Assembly: GCA_036785325.1 (NCBI GenBank)
Contig: JAXIVH010000033.1
Location: 1,883,227-1,947,226 of the forward strand
Length of the DNA: 64,000 bases
From: Urophycis tenuis
Lineage: Eukaryota > Chordata > Actinopteri > Gadiformes > Phycidae
Direction of reading: 5' to 3'
Numbering within the stretch: the stretch's first letter is position 1; every line of letters starts with the position of its first letter. This document shows, piece after piece, positions 1 to 13,092 of the stretch. The position numbers were made by a program, and so were the translations under genes. Below the pieces are notes generated by a model. The model had not been told where the DNA came from. It did no database searches and worked only from the letters and a program-made list of their open reading frames with translations.

Positions 1-430
1 ACCCAAACATCTGATGACGTGACCTTAACGTGACCTTAACATGACCTTCACATACATACATGTACCCAAACATGTGATGTTAATGTGATCTTAACGTGAC
101 CTTAACATGACCTTCACATACATACATGTACCCAAACATGTGATGTTAACGTGACCTTAACTTGACCTTAACATGACCTTTACATACATGCATGTACCCA
201 AACATGTGATGTTAACGTGACCTTAACATACATACATGTACCCAAACATCTGATGACTGACGTTAACGTGACCTTAACATACATACATGTACTCAAACAT
301 GTGACCTTAACGTGACCTTAACATGACCTTAACGTGACCTTAAGGTGACCTTAATGTAGCCTTAAAATCAACCTAAATGTGAACTTAATGTGACCTTAAC
401 GTGACCTTAACGTGACCTTGATGTCCTCCA
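1..430. repeat. Minisatellite (GTGACCTTAA-based)
   Basis: About 55-60-bp units made of GTGACCTTAACATGACCTT, CATACATACATGTACCCAAA and related parts fill the myo6 intron up to 20 nt before exon w1. Confidence 0.9.
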
Positions 431-431
431 G

Positions 432-602
432 ACCAAGTTTGTGGAGAAGAACAACGACGCTCTGCACATGTCTCTGGAGACGCTGGTCAGCGAGTCGGGG
501 GACGCCTTCGTCCGGCAGCTGTTTGAGACGGTGCCCAGCGGGAAGGACACCCGGCTGAAGGCCGGCAAGCTGGGCTTCATCAGCGTGGGGAACAAGTTCA
601 AG
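432..602 (+). CDS. myo6: myo6 exon w1: lower 50-kDa motor region
   Basis: Preceded by a CCTCCAG acceptor and ended by AAG|GTGGGC. It has 57 codons, phase 0 at both ends. It reads TKFVEKNNDALHMSLE to ISVGNKFK, which matches the lower 50-kDa/loop-2 region of myosin VI. The frame runs on past the donor as noise to a stop at 668. Confidence 0.95.
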
Positions 603-3301
603 GTGGGCAGCGAGAGAGAGATTATGGCGGTGGTCCCAAGCTCGCTCGCCCCAAACTGGCAGGATTAGGAGAGCTAAACTATGCTAGCTCAAGCTACGCT
701 AAGATAAGATGAGTCCAGATCCAGAAAGTGTACTTTAACAAGTTGTATGAACACGGTGGAAGTAAGAGCAACTCTCCTCATTCATTCCCTTCACTTCCAA
801 TTTCACAGTAGATTCAACACAACCAATATCAGAAGCTGATGGTTAGCTCCTCCTGGTTGACTGTAAGGACCTTTAAAGAAGAAATATAAAAAACTCTTAA
901 AGGAATGTCAGGCGAGAATAAAACCAGAACATGTTGACCAACACATTTGACCTTCAGAGCGCAGGAGGGTTCTGAATGCAGAGGAGGCTGGAGGCTCTCT
1001 GGGGAGACATTGTCTTTCATACGAGGACGTTGTCTTTTATATGAGGGGGACATTGTCTTTTATGAGGATGTTGACTTTATATGAGGGGGACATTGTCTTT
1101 TTATGTGAGGATGTTGTCTTTATATGAGGGGGACATTGTCTTTTTATGTGAGGATGTTGTCTTTTTATATGAGGACTTTGTCTTTTTATATGAGGACGTT
1201 GTCTTTATATGAGGACTTTGTCTTTTTATATGAGGACGTTGTCTTTATATGAGGACTTTGTCTTTTTATATGAGGACGTTGTCTTTATATGAGGACTTTG
1301 TCTTTTTATATGAGGACGTTGTCTTTATATGAGGACTTTGTCTTTTTATATGAGGATGTTGTCTTTATATGAGGACGTTGTCTTTATATGAGGACGTTGT
1401 CTTTGTATGAGGACGTAGTCTTTTCATCCGTGGAGCCCCCCAGCAGACCCAGAGACACTCCGTTAAAGTGAGGCTCTCCTGGGGTCAGTGTCACCGCGGG
1501 GGTCCGCCCAGGGCCGGGGAGCTGCTGAGATTTACTACGTCCTCGTTTCTCAGTTTCCTGTTCTCTTTGTTGGGTTTGCGTGACCCTGTGTAGTCGATGC
1601 TCGCTGAGTGTTCCTTCACACACACGTTGGGTCACACACCAGACAGAGGGGAGGTCACAGGAAATGGTTTTCTTTATAAATACTAGAAGACTATAAACAA
1701 GGCGTAAACAAGCCCCTACAATACTACTGGTCCTGTTGATGTTTGGCTTCATTTTTTATTCATTATTCCACTTACAGCTTGAAGTTTCAGCGTAGCGTAG
1801 CTCCAGTTTAGTGTAGCTCCAGCTAGTGTAGCTCCAGCTAGCGTAGCTCCAGCTTAGCGTAGCTCCAATTTAATGTAGCTCCAGCTTAGCGTAGCTCCAT
1901 CTTAGCGTAGCTCCAGTTTAATGTAGCTCCAGCTTAGCGTAGCTCCATCTTAGCGTAGCTCCAGCTTAGCGTAGCTCCAGTTTAATGTAGCTCCAGCTTA
2001 GCGTAGCTCCATCTTAGCGTAGCTCCATCTTAGCGTAGCTCCAGTTTAGCATAGCTCCAGCGTAGCTCTGCCGCCGGGGTGTGGGTGGAGCCTGAGATGA
2101 ATGGCTGCCCTCCAAACTGACAGCAGGTTCTTGGTATTCTGGTCCCGCCCAGCTCCTCTCATTACCCTTCTCCCCACGGCGCCGCCATCAAACCAGAGCG
2201 CCGCTGCAAAGTTCACCCCTTCCTTCTGAATCCCTGCTCTGGTTCTGTGAGGTTCTGTCCGGTCTGCCTCAGTGTTACCGCGGGCCGGGCGGAGAACTTA
2301 AGTGACAGTGATTAAATGAAGGCTGTGGAGGTAATCAGTTAGACTCTGCACACTGTTGGACTCCCAGCTGGAAGGTTCTGGGTTCCAACCCCAAGGTCAT
2401 CCTGCCTGTGCATTTATAGCGTGTATCTTAATCATGATGAATAGTAAAAGATAAAGGTGACTAATTAAGATTCGTTATTAATTAGAAATAGAAATGGAAA
2501 TAGAAAGCTTTATTTATCATTATACACAGTACAATGAAATTCAATGAGCAGCTCCATAAAAGTGCACACATGTTAAGCACAATATAAAAGACCATACAGT
2601 AAAAAATTTAAATACACGGTAAAATTTAAATACACAGTGAAGACCACAGACAGACAACAACACCAAACATTGTGCACAGTCTAAGATTACTACAAGATAT
2701 AAACACATTTTTGTCATCTTACCCCAAGCTACCAAACTGAATCTTTGGGGAACTTTGAAGTAGAACCTTTGGGGAACCCATGATGGCTCCATGGGGTTGT
2801 GTTCTCAACGCGTACAGAACTCAACGTAATGCTTTGAGCTGTCGTGGGTTCCTAAGATGCTAGAAGTTCTGTCCACACTACAAACCAACATGGCGGCTGG
2901 GTCCAGTCTGCGGGGCCGTGGGGCCGTGGGGCTCATGGAGGAGGGGGACCAGGGTCCGTGTGGACCGTCCTCTGGACCTCTGGTCCCCCCTGTGTGAGGT
3001 CCCCTCTGTGTGACGTCTGTCCTCTGTTCTGCAGACGCAGCTCAATGTCCTGCTGGAGAAACTACGCAGCACGGTCAGTGAGTTCCCCCTGTCTCTCTGT
3101 CCCTGCCTCCCTGTCTCCCCCTGTCTCTCTGTCCCTGCCTCCCTGTCTCCCCCCCTCTCTCCATCACCCCCCCTCTGTCTCCCTCTCTCTCCATCACTCC
3201 CCCCCTCTCTCTCTCTCTTTTCTCTTTCACCCCTTCCCTCTGTCTCCATCAGTCCATCCCTCTCTCACCCTCTGTCTCCCTATCTCTCTCTCCCCCTCCC
3301 A

Positions 3302-3364
<63 letters not shown>

Positions 3365-4253
3365 TCGATTGTTGTGTCTGGTTATTCAACACGGTCCTTG
3401 TTTATGGTGGGATTCTGAAGGGCCCCCCGTAGTGGGGGCCCTTCTGGGGGCAGCCGCGGCCTACTGGTTAGGGCTTCGGACTTGTAACCGGAGGGTTGCC
3501 GGTTCGAACCCCGACCAGTACGAACGGCTCCCCGAGCACCGCTGTTGGCAGCTCACTGCCTCGGGATTAGTGTGTTTCACCTCACTGTGTGCCTCACCAT
3601 CACTGTGTGCCTCACCATCAGTGTGTGTTTCACCATCACTGTGTGCCTCACCATCACTGTGTGCCTCACCATCACTGTGTGTTTCACCTCACTGTGTGCC
3701 TCACCATCACTGTGTGCCTCACCATCACTGTGTGTTTCACCTCACTGTGTGTTTCACCTCACTGTGTGCCTCACCATCACTGTGTGCCTCACCTCACTGT
3801 GTGCCTCACCATCACTGTGTGCCTCACCATCACTGTGTGCTGAGTGTATTTACACTGTGCTGGGGGTCTCTCCCGGCTGTCTGGACCTCCGTGTGCTGGA
3901 GGTCATGAACTGGACACGTCTCCTCCTGCTGTTGTCTTAATGGATTATCTCGCCCTCTTTTTATTACTGCGCCCTTCTCTCTCGCTCTCGCTCTCACTAT
4001 TTCTCTCTCTCTCTCTCTCTCTCTCTCCACTTTACTGTCACTTACTTTCTCCATCTATATTTCTTGCCTCTCCCTCCCTCCCTCCCTATCCACTCTATCT
4101 CCCCTCCCTCCCCCTCTCCCTCCCCTGTTCATCGCCCCTCTCCCCTCTCTCATCAGGGCTCTAGTTTCATCCGCTGTATCAAACCCAACCTGAAGATGGT
4201 CAGCCACCAGTTTGAGGGAGCCCAGATCCTGTCCCAGCTTCAGTGCTCTGGTC

Positions 4254-4337
<84 letters not shown>

Positions 4338-4355
4338 CACACTCACACAGTCACA

Positions 4356-4399
<44 letters not shown>

Positions 4400-7300
4400 C
4401 ACACTCACACTCACACACAGTCACACACGCACACACGCACACACACACACACACACACATCTTAGTATCCGTGGCCTACCTGCTGTGCTGACCCAGTTGG
4501 TGGTCCTGGGTTGAGTGCCACCCGCTCTGGTGTGGCTTGTCGTCCCTCTCCTCCAGCTCACTCTCTCCTACAGCTCACTCGCTCCTCCAGCTCACTCTCT
4601 CCTCCAGCTCACCCTCTCCTCCAGCTCACCCTCTCCTCCAGCTCACCCTCTCCTCCAGCTCACTCTCTCCTCCAGCTCACTCTCTCCTCCAGCTCACCCT
4701 CTCCTCCAGCTCACTCTCTCCTCCAGCTCACTCTCTCCTCCAGCTCACTCTCTCCTCCAGCTCACCCTCTCCTCCAGCTCACTCTCTCCTCCAGCTCACC
4801 CTCTCCTCCAGCTCACTCTCTCCTCCAGCTCACTCTCTCCTCCAGCTCACCCTCTCCTCCAGCTCACTCTCTCCTCCAGCTCACTCTCTCCTCCAGCTCA
4901 CCCTCTCCTCCAGCTCACTCTCCTCCAGCTCACCCTCTCCTCCAGCTCACTCTCTCCTCCAGCTCACCCTCTCCTCCAGCTCACTCTCTCCTCCAGCTCA
5001 CTCTCTCCTACAGCTCACTCTCTCCTCCAGCTCACTCTCTCCTCCAGCTCACTATCTCCTCCAGCTCACCCTCTCCTCCAGCTCACTCTCTCCTCCAGCT
5101 CACTCTCTCCTCCAGCTCACTCTCTCCTCCAGCTCACCCTCTCCTCCAGCTCACTCTCTCCTCCTGCTCACCCTCTCCTCCAGCTCACTCTCTCCAGCTC
5201 ACTCTCTCTCCCCTCCCAGAAAGGCACAAAAGAAGCACACACACACTTTTGTGCTAATTCCTGAACCCAATCTCTTCTGCAGTCTTTAGCGCTAGGAGTG
5301 CATCTAAAATCTTCAAGGACTCCTCAATATTTTATGCTGTTCAATTGAGAATCCAAACGCCCAGAAACCCCACTTCCCAACCAATTATTGGGAAGAAATG
5401 TTATTTTACAAGATTCATCCTCAAGGCCGAGGGAAGTGTTTCAGCTTGTACAAAGTTCCACACTGCAGAATGTTCCACACCAGTGGAAGGAGCAGGCCTG
5501 TGTGATGGGTTCTGCTCCTGGTGTGATGGGTTCTGCTCAGTCTGGACCCTCTACACAGTAACCTTCCTCCTCTCACCTTCTGTTATGGTCTCTCCGTTCT
5601 GTCTCCCCCCTCGTTGTGTTTTCTCCCACCTGAAGACCAGCCAGGTGGCCTCCCTGTGAGTGTAGAACCTTCTAGACGTATGCTTCTCTGGTGTTAGACT
5701 AGAGTGTTTTGGGTAGGTAGAACTCCCTGTAGAGAGGTTCTGTGTTCACGTCCCGTTGTCTCCAGTCTACCTGTAGGCAGAGATGTTCTCCTGCTGGCTC
5801 CTGAGGGACCTGGGTACGTTCTGACCACGTCAACTGAAGAGCAAACTAAAACCTAGAATAGCTATTATAGAGGGAGGAAAACACACCAGCCTCTTTCAAC
5901 TATGAATGGCATTGCAGGAAGTGACCTTGGCAGACGTTGCTGTTGAACAAAATGCTGTTTTATTTGCACATTTTCACATAAACCACCGAGCGATGGATAG
6001 AGAAGTGGGTCTGATGGGTGGTGCCAGAGTGAGTCCACGTTAACAAAACGTTTCCCTGAACGATAATTACAGATAATTGCAAACGGAAGAGCCAAGCTAG
6101 TTTGCAACAAACGATGACGAAGGAGAACAGGAGAGTCCTAAAAGATGGAGATGAAGGCTGTGTTGTAGAGCCGCCTCTCAGCGAGGGGGTCCCGGGCCGC
6201 TGGCTGAGGTTCTGTTTGCAGCCCGGAGACCTGGGTGGCTCCAGCGCTCCGATGTCAGCGGAACACACCAGTCTCAGGGTTGAGATCAGCCTGATGTCAG
6301 CAGAACACACCAGCCTCAGGGTTGAGATCAGCCTGATGTCAGCAGAACACACCAGTCTCAGGGTTGAGATCAGCCCTCAGGGTGAACAAGGCACCTCAAC
6401 TCCTCCGTCTGATTGGCCACAGTGAACGTTCATGAGGTTCATTTAGTTGAATTCTGAAGGTGTAGAGATGGTGGCCACTGAGAGTTCAGGATTTTTCCTT
6501 TGTTTGTATCACACGAGAAGAATCTCTGTAGTTATATGATAGCATTGACCCACAATGCACAGCAGGCTTCTTGGTCTACTATCATTGAAAGTATTCATTT
6601 AGTTTTTATTCCTCTGTTCAGACTCCACTGTAGAGCGTCTTTTTGTCAGATCAGCTGGTGTTCTTCTTCTGCGTGGCCGTTAGAATCACTTTGGTTCCAC
6701 GGAGGGTTAGAGTCTCTCCTCAGAGTATTCACTACACCTCAAAACTGAAGAACCTCAACTTATGGGTTGTGGGGGGGTCACTAGGGACCAGTCTCTGTAC
6801 TGTCTAACCCCTACCTGCTCCTTAATGACCTGTCTCTGTACTGTCTAACCCCCTAACTGCTCCTTAATGACCTGTCTCTGTACTGTCTAACCCCTACCTG
6901 CTCTTTAATGACCTGTCTCTGTACTGTCTAACCCCTACCTGCTCCTTAATGACCTGTCTCTGTACTGTCTAACCCCTACCTGCTCCTTAATGACCTGTCT
7001 CTGTCGTGTCTAACCCCTACCTGCTCCTTAATGACCTGTCTCTGTACTGTCTAACCCCTAACTGCTCCTTAATGACCTGTCTCTGTACTATCTAACCCCC
7101 TACCTGCTCCTTAATGACCTGTCTCTGTACTGTCTAACCCCTACCTGCTCCTTAATGACCTGTCTCTGTACTGTCTAACCCCTACCTGCTCCTTAATGAC
7201 CTGTCTCTGTACTGTCTAACCCCTACCTGCTCCTTAATGACCTGTCTCTGTACTGTCTAACCCCTACCTGCTCCTTAATGACCCTTCTCTGTACTGTCTA

Positions 7301-7748
7301 ACCCCTACCTGCTCCTTAATGACCTGTCTCTGTACTGTCTAACCCCTACCTGCTCCTTAATGACCTGTCTCTGTACTGTCTAACCCCTACCTGCTCCTTA
7401 ATGACCTGTCTCTGTACTGTCTAACCCCTGCCTGCTCCTTGGTAACATGGCCCTGAGTCTGTCAGGGTCCAGCTGTGCTGTGTGGCCCTGGAGGTTTGAC
7501 CCTCCTCTGTCTCCGTAGGGATGGTGTCGGTGCTGGACCTCATGCAGGGGGGCTTCCCCTCCAGGGCTCCGTTCCACGAGCTGTACAACATGTACCAGCA
7601 GTACATGCCCCCCAAGCTCACACGCCTGGACCCCCGGCTCTTCTGCAAGGTCAGACCCCCTCCACACACACGCACGCACACACACACAGACACACACACA
7701 GACACACACACACACACACAGACACACACACACACACGCGCACACACA

Positions 7749-7789
<41 letters not shown>

Positions 7790-7967
7790 ACGCACACACA
7801 CTCTCACAGGATGCACACCAGCACACGGGCATGCAGTCTCTTATATACACACACATATATACACATCTGTGTATGTCATGTGTGTACACACACATGACAT
7901 ACACAGATAGACACACACACACACACACAGATAGACACACACACACGCATGGACGCATGCATGCATG

Positions 7968-7999
<32 letters not shown>

Positions 8000-8069
8000 G
8001 GATGCACACCAGCACACAGGCATGCAGTCTCTTATGCTGTCCTCGGTGTGTGTGTGTGTGTCTGTGTCT

Positions 8070-8107
<38 letters not shown>

Positions 8108-11100
8108 AGGCTCTCTTCAAGGCGCTGGGTCTGAATGAGAACGACTACAAGTTTGGCCTGACCCGCGTGTTCTTCCGTCCAGGGAAGGTGAGTGTGGATC
8201 TCCTTCCGGTGCTTCTCCGTCTGCCCGGGGTCTCGGGGGAGGGGCTGGGGATTTGATTGGGGGGGGAGACGCTGTGACTCACCCCCGCTGCTGGGAGGTG
8301 AGTCATGGAGGAGCAGTGTGGGTCAAGGGGTCCCTAGGGTGGGGAGATGCCCGCAGGCACCCGGCCGTCTCCCGCGGTCCTGCCCACCCAAAGAATGAAT
8401 GAATGAATGAATGCTGAGTGAGTGGTTTTTGCTCTGCCGCCACTTCAGTAAGGGGGCGGGGTTTACTGCCAGGTAACGCCCTGCTGGTCGGGCCATAGGG
8501 GCCGGTCTGGGGGGGCCCCTGGGTCCGGTCTGGGAGACCCCCGGGTCCGGTCTGGGGGGCCCCTGGTCCGATCTGGGGGGGCCCCTGGTCCGGTCTGGGG
8601 GGGCCCCTGGGTCCAGTCTTGGGGGGCCCCGGGTCCGGTCTGGGGGGGCCCCTGGGTCCAGTCTTGGGGGGCCCCGGGTCCGGTCTGGGGGGGCCCATGG
8701 GTCCGGTCTGGGGGGGCCCCTGGGTCCGGTCTGGGAGACCCCCGGGTCCGGTCTGGGGGGCCCCCGGGTCCGGTCTAGGGGGGGGCCCGGGTCCGGTCTG
8801 GGGGGGGGCCCTGGGTCCAGTCTGGGGGGGCCCCTGGGTCCAGTCTGGGGGGCCCCCCAGGTCCAAAACCTCCACACAGCCCCTCTCCCTGTACGCTCAG
8901 CAGACTGACGAGTCAGATGTTCTGCAGAGGCTTTACGTGGTTCTGTTTGAAGACTGAAGAACACTTGTCCTGTTGAGTCTTCCATGTTCTGTGGTGAAGA
9001 ACTTCTCTTGTAAAACAATAATCAGTCTGTCTCACCAGGTCAAATACAGGAGAGACGACTCGCAGAACGAAAATGGAAATCTTCCATCACTGGAAGCGGT
9101 CTTCTTGTGTACATGCTAGTCTCTACAGTTAGCCACCTGCAGGCCGCTAGAGGAGCTACATGCTAGTCTCTACAGGCCGCTAGAGGAGCTACATGGTAGT
9201 TTCTACAGTGAACCACCTGCAGGCTGCTAGAGGAGCTACATGCTAGTCTCTACAGGCCGCTAGAGGAGCTACATGGTAGTTTCTACAGTAAACCACCTGC
9301 AGGCTGCTAGAGGAGCTACATGCTAGTCTCTACAGGCCGCTAGAGGAGCTACATGCTAGTCTCTACAGGCCGCTAGAGGAGCTACATGCTAGTCTCTACA
9401 GTGAACCACCTGCAGGCTGCTAGAGGAGTTACATGCTAGTCTCTACAGTGAACCACCTGCAGGCCGCTAGAGGAGCTACATGCTAGTCTCTACAGTTAGC
9501 CACCTGCAGGCCGCTAGAGGAGCTACATGCTAAATATATCAGCATGTCTGTTTTGTTTGATCATTAGTGTTTGAGAAAGGAAACATTGTGCTGATGAACA
9601 ATACAGTTCTAATATCATGCTGAGGAACGCATACTATATTTGGACGTGGTGGACGTGCTGAGTGACCTCAGAGCTCCTCAGCGAGCGAGAAGCTCATCCT
9701 GTCTAACCCAGCCTCTCTCGCCCAGTTTGCAGAGTTCGACCAGATCATGCGGTCCGACCCCGAGCACCTGGCGGAGCTGGTGAAGAAGGTCAACACGTGG
9801 CTGATCCACAGCCGCTGGAAGAAGGTGCAGTGGTGCGCGCTGTCCGTCATCAAATGTAAGCCACGCCCCCTCCCGCTAAGCCACGCCCCCTACGCTAGCT
9901 AGCCATGTACAGCTCCTTACTGTGTGTGTGTGTGTGTCTTCCCCCCTATAAGAGACCCTAAGGAGGCAGTTGTGTGAAGAATGCTTGGTTAGGGTTTAGT
10001 GAGGCATGAGGAGACGGCTAGGAGATACATTTGACTTAAGTCCAGGAGTTTCATCACAGAATAAATGGTTTTGCGCCCCAAAGGTTTTGGAGAAAACATT
10101 TGAATCCTGTAACTCAATCTATGCAGAGTTTTCAGAATGGGATTCTATTGATGCAGGGAAGATCAATAATTTTAAGTTTCCCAATAGCTGCACACAGACG
10201 GTGTATTTTAGTGTGGAGATTCAGTTTGCAGTGCAGCAGGATTCCTCTGATGGCATCCGCAGCGGAAAGAGTCTAACTTATTAAAGTGTAAGTGAAGCCT
10301 CTGTTTCATCTCCTGTTTTAGCTCCATGAGATTACAGAAAGTGTTTCAGGCTGAGAGTTCTGGGAGGAAGTGTGTGTGAGGACCCGCACTCTGGACACTT
10401 TGCTGCTGCTGCTGCTGTGTGAGGATGATAATGTACAGTGATGTGAGATGGAGCAGTGCTGAACCAGGGCTGTGGGAGGCCGTCCACTGCTCCACTCCAC
10501 CAACACACATGGCAGCTGCTGCCCCTCACGCTCCACGTCCAACGGTCTACTGAGAGGCACTTTGACACCACCTGCGTTAGACACTTTGGTTCAGTGTATT
10601 TCCATAAAGACTATATTCATATGTTTCTGTGCAGGAAGATGAGTAGTCGAAGTCGTTCTTATGTTCTATCTCTGACTTCCTGTTATGGTCAAGATGACTT
10701 CCGGTTGATGATTTCCTGTAAAGATCTAGATGACTTCCTTTCATGATCCAGCTGACTTCCTGTTCTGATTGGTCTGACTTCCGATCATGATCAAGATTTC
10801 TTCCTGTTCTGACTTCCTGTTCTGATCTGTCTGACTTCCTGTTCTGATTGGTCTGACTTCCTGTCATGATCTAGATTACTTCCTGTTCTGACTTCCTGTT
10901 CTGATCTGTCTGACTTCCTGTTCTGATTGGTCTGACTTCCTGTCATGATCTAGATTACTTCCTGTTCTGACTTCCTGTTCTGATCTGTCTGACTTCCTGT
11001 TCTGACATCTGACTGCCGGTCGGGGCTCAGCCCCATGTTCACTAGACCATGAGGTCTTCTCTGGTGCTCCCTTCATGCAGCACTCTGTCTGTCTGTCAGC

Positions 11101-12535
11101 ACACTGGACGTCTCTGTCTCTCTGTCTCTCTCTTCCTCCCCTGGCAGTGTGTGTCTCTCTCTCTCTCTACTAACAGTGTCTCTCTCTCAGTCTTTGTCTC
11201 TTTATCGCTTTGTCTCCCTCTGTTTCTCTGCTGCAGAGCCCGTGCAGTTTATTCTTTGTCTTGTGTTCAGACTGTCAGTCAGTGTTTTGACTCCTTTATA
11301 TAACCGTAAGCTTTCATGGTTCTGTTTCTGCTTCCATCTCTGTTTGATTCAGAGTTTTATTGGCATTGTAAATAAACATCGATGCCAGAACAGTGTAAAG
11401 ATTCACTGGAGGGAAGATGACAAAGAACTACCAAGTGTCTCAGTGTGTCCTGGAGGAGAGCCAGGACACGCTGTGTCTGTCCTCCTGTCTGTCCTCCTGT
11501 CTGTTCTCTTGGTGACACCACCGTGTGTCTGTCCTCCTGTCTATCCTGTCTGTCCTCTTGGTGACACCACCGTGTGTCTGTCCTCCTGTCTATCCTGTCT
11601 GTCCTCCTGGTGACACCACTGTGTGTCTGTCCTCCTGTCTGTCCTCCTGGTGACACCACCGTGTGTCTGTCCTCCTGTCTGTCCTCCTGTCTGTCCTCCT
11701 GGTGACACCACCGTGTGTCTGTCCTCCTGTCTATCCTGTCTGTCCTCCTGGTGACACCACCGTGTGTCTGTCCTCCTGTCTGTGCTCCTGGTGACACCAC
11801 CGTGTGTCTGTCCTCTTGTCTATCCTGTCTGTCCTCCTGTCTCTCCTCCTGGTGACACCACCGTGTGTCTGTCCTCCTGTCTATCCTGTCTCTCCTCCTG
11901 GTGACACCACCGTGTGTCTGTCCTCCTGTCTATCCTGTCTGTCCTCCTGTCTGTCCTGGTGACACCACCGTGTGTCTGTCCTCCTGTCTATCCTGTCTGT
12001 CCTCCTGTCCTCCTGGTGACACCACCGTGTGTCTGTCCTCCTGTCTATCCTGTCTGTCCTCCTGGTGACACCACTGTGAAGGGTGAGGCCTCAGAACCAT
12101 TTCAACAAAAGGTTTCAAGGCGTGAGGCTGTTTGAGCCTGTTTTGAAAAAGACTTAATGTGCTAATTAGGAGATGGAAACATCTTGAGGAATAAGACCTG
12201 ACGACCGGACATCAAACCCGCGGGCCCACCGTCCCCCTGTGGGCTGTGCTGCTTGTCCCCACCGTCACGGTGTCTGGACACACCTTCTGAAACCTTGGAG
12301 TGTCTCTTTTTTGTCGTTTCTAACAATGAATTAAAGTTTGCCTGACAATTAGATGAATAACATGGCTTATGTCTGTCTGTCTGTCTGTCTCTCTCTGTCT
12401 CTGTCTCTCTGTCTGTCTGTCTCTCTATGTCTTTGTCTGTCTGTCTCTCTGTATCTCTGTCTGTCTGCCTGTCTCTCTCTCTCTCTGTATCTCTGTCTGT
12501 CTGTCTCTCTCTCTGTCTGTCTGTCTGTCTCTCTC

Positions 12536-12566
<31 letters not shown>

Positions 12567-12649
12567 ATCTGTCTGTCTCTCTCTCTGTATCTCTCTGTCT
12601 GTCTCTCTGTATCTCTCTCTCTCTCTGTCTGTCTGTCTCTCTCTGTATC

Positions 12650-12686
<37 letters not shown>

Positions 12687-13061
12687 GTCTCTCTGTCTGT
12701 CTCCTCAGTGAAGAACAAGATGCTCTACAGAGCCAGCGCCTGCATCATCATGCAGAAGACCATCCGCATGTGGCTCTGCAGGAGGAAACACAAGCCACGG
12801 TGGGTGGTCTCTCCTCTTCCTCCCCTTATCTCCCCTCCTCCTCATCTGTCTCATATCCTCTCATCCACCCTCTGCCTTTCCTGCTCTCCTCCACCCTGAG
12901 CTTCTCTGCTGCTTCCTGTACACCCCCCTGTACTCTGTTACCCCTCTTCATCACCCTCCTCTTCATCATGCATCACATTACACAGCCCCCACACAAACAC
13001 ACACACCCACAAACACACACACAGACACACACACACTCTAAAATGACCACTTATATTTGTC

Positions 13062-13092
<31 letters not shown>

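Noticed and set aside
3458..3530. tRNA gene
   Set aside because: Box A and B are present, but the acceptor stem does not close and a SINE body follows; a second copy with a LINE-like tail exists at 59975-60242.
4200..4514. HTHTHT/CVCVCV proteins at this and other (CA)n sites
   Set aside because: Translations of dinucleotide repeats; also 7398-8134, 20391-21684, 41633-42056 and 58076-58508.
4511..5289. Three overlapping + ORFs of about 250 codons
   Set aside because: Frames of a 17-bp repeat without stops; since 17 is not a multiple of 3 each frame yields the same cyclic peptide.
10006..10284. 92-codon + ORF in the myo6 intron
   Set aside because: Non-repetitive, but without recognisable motif or acceptor/donor in phase with neighbouring exons.
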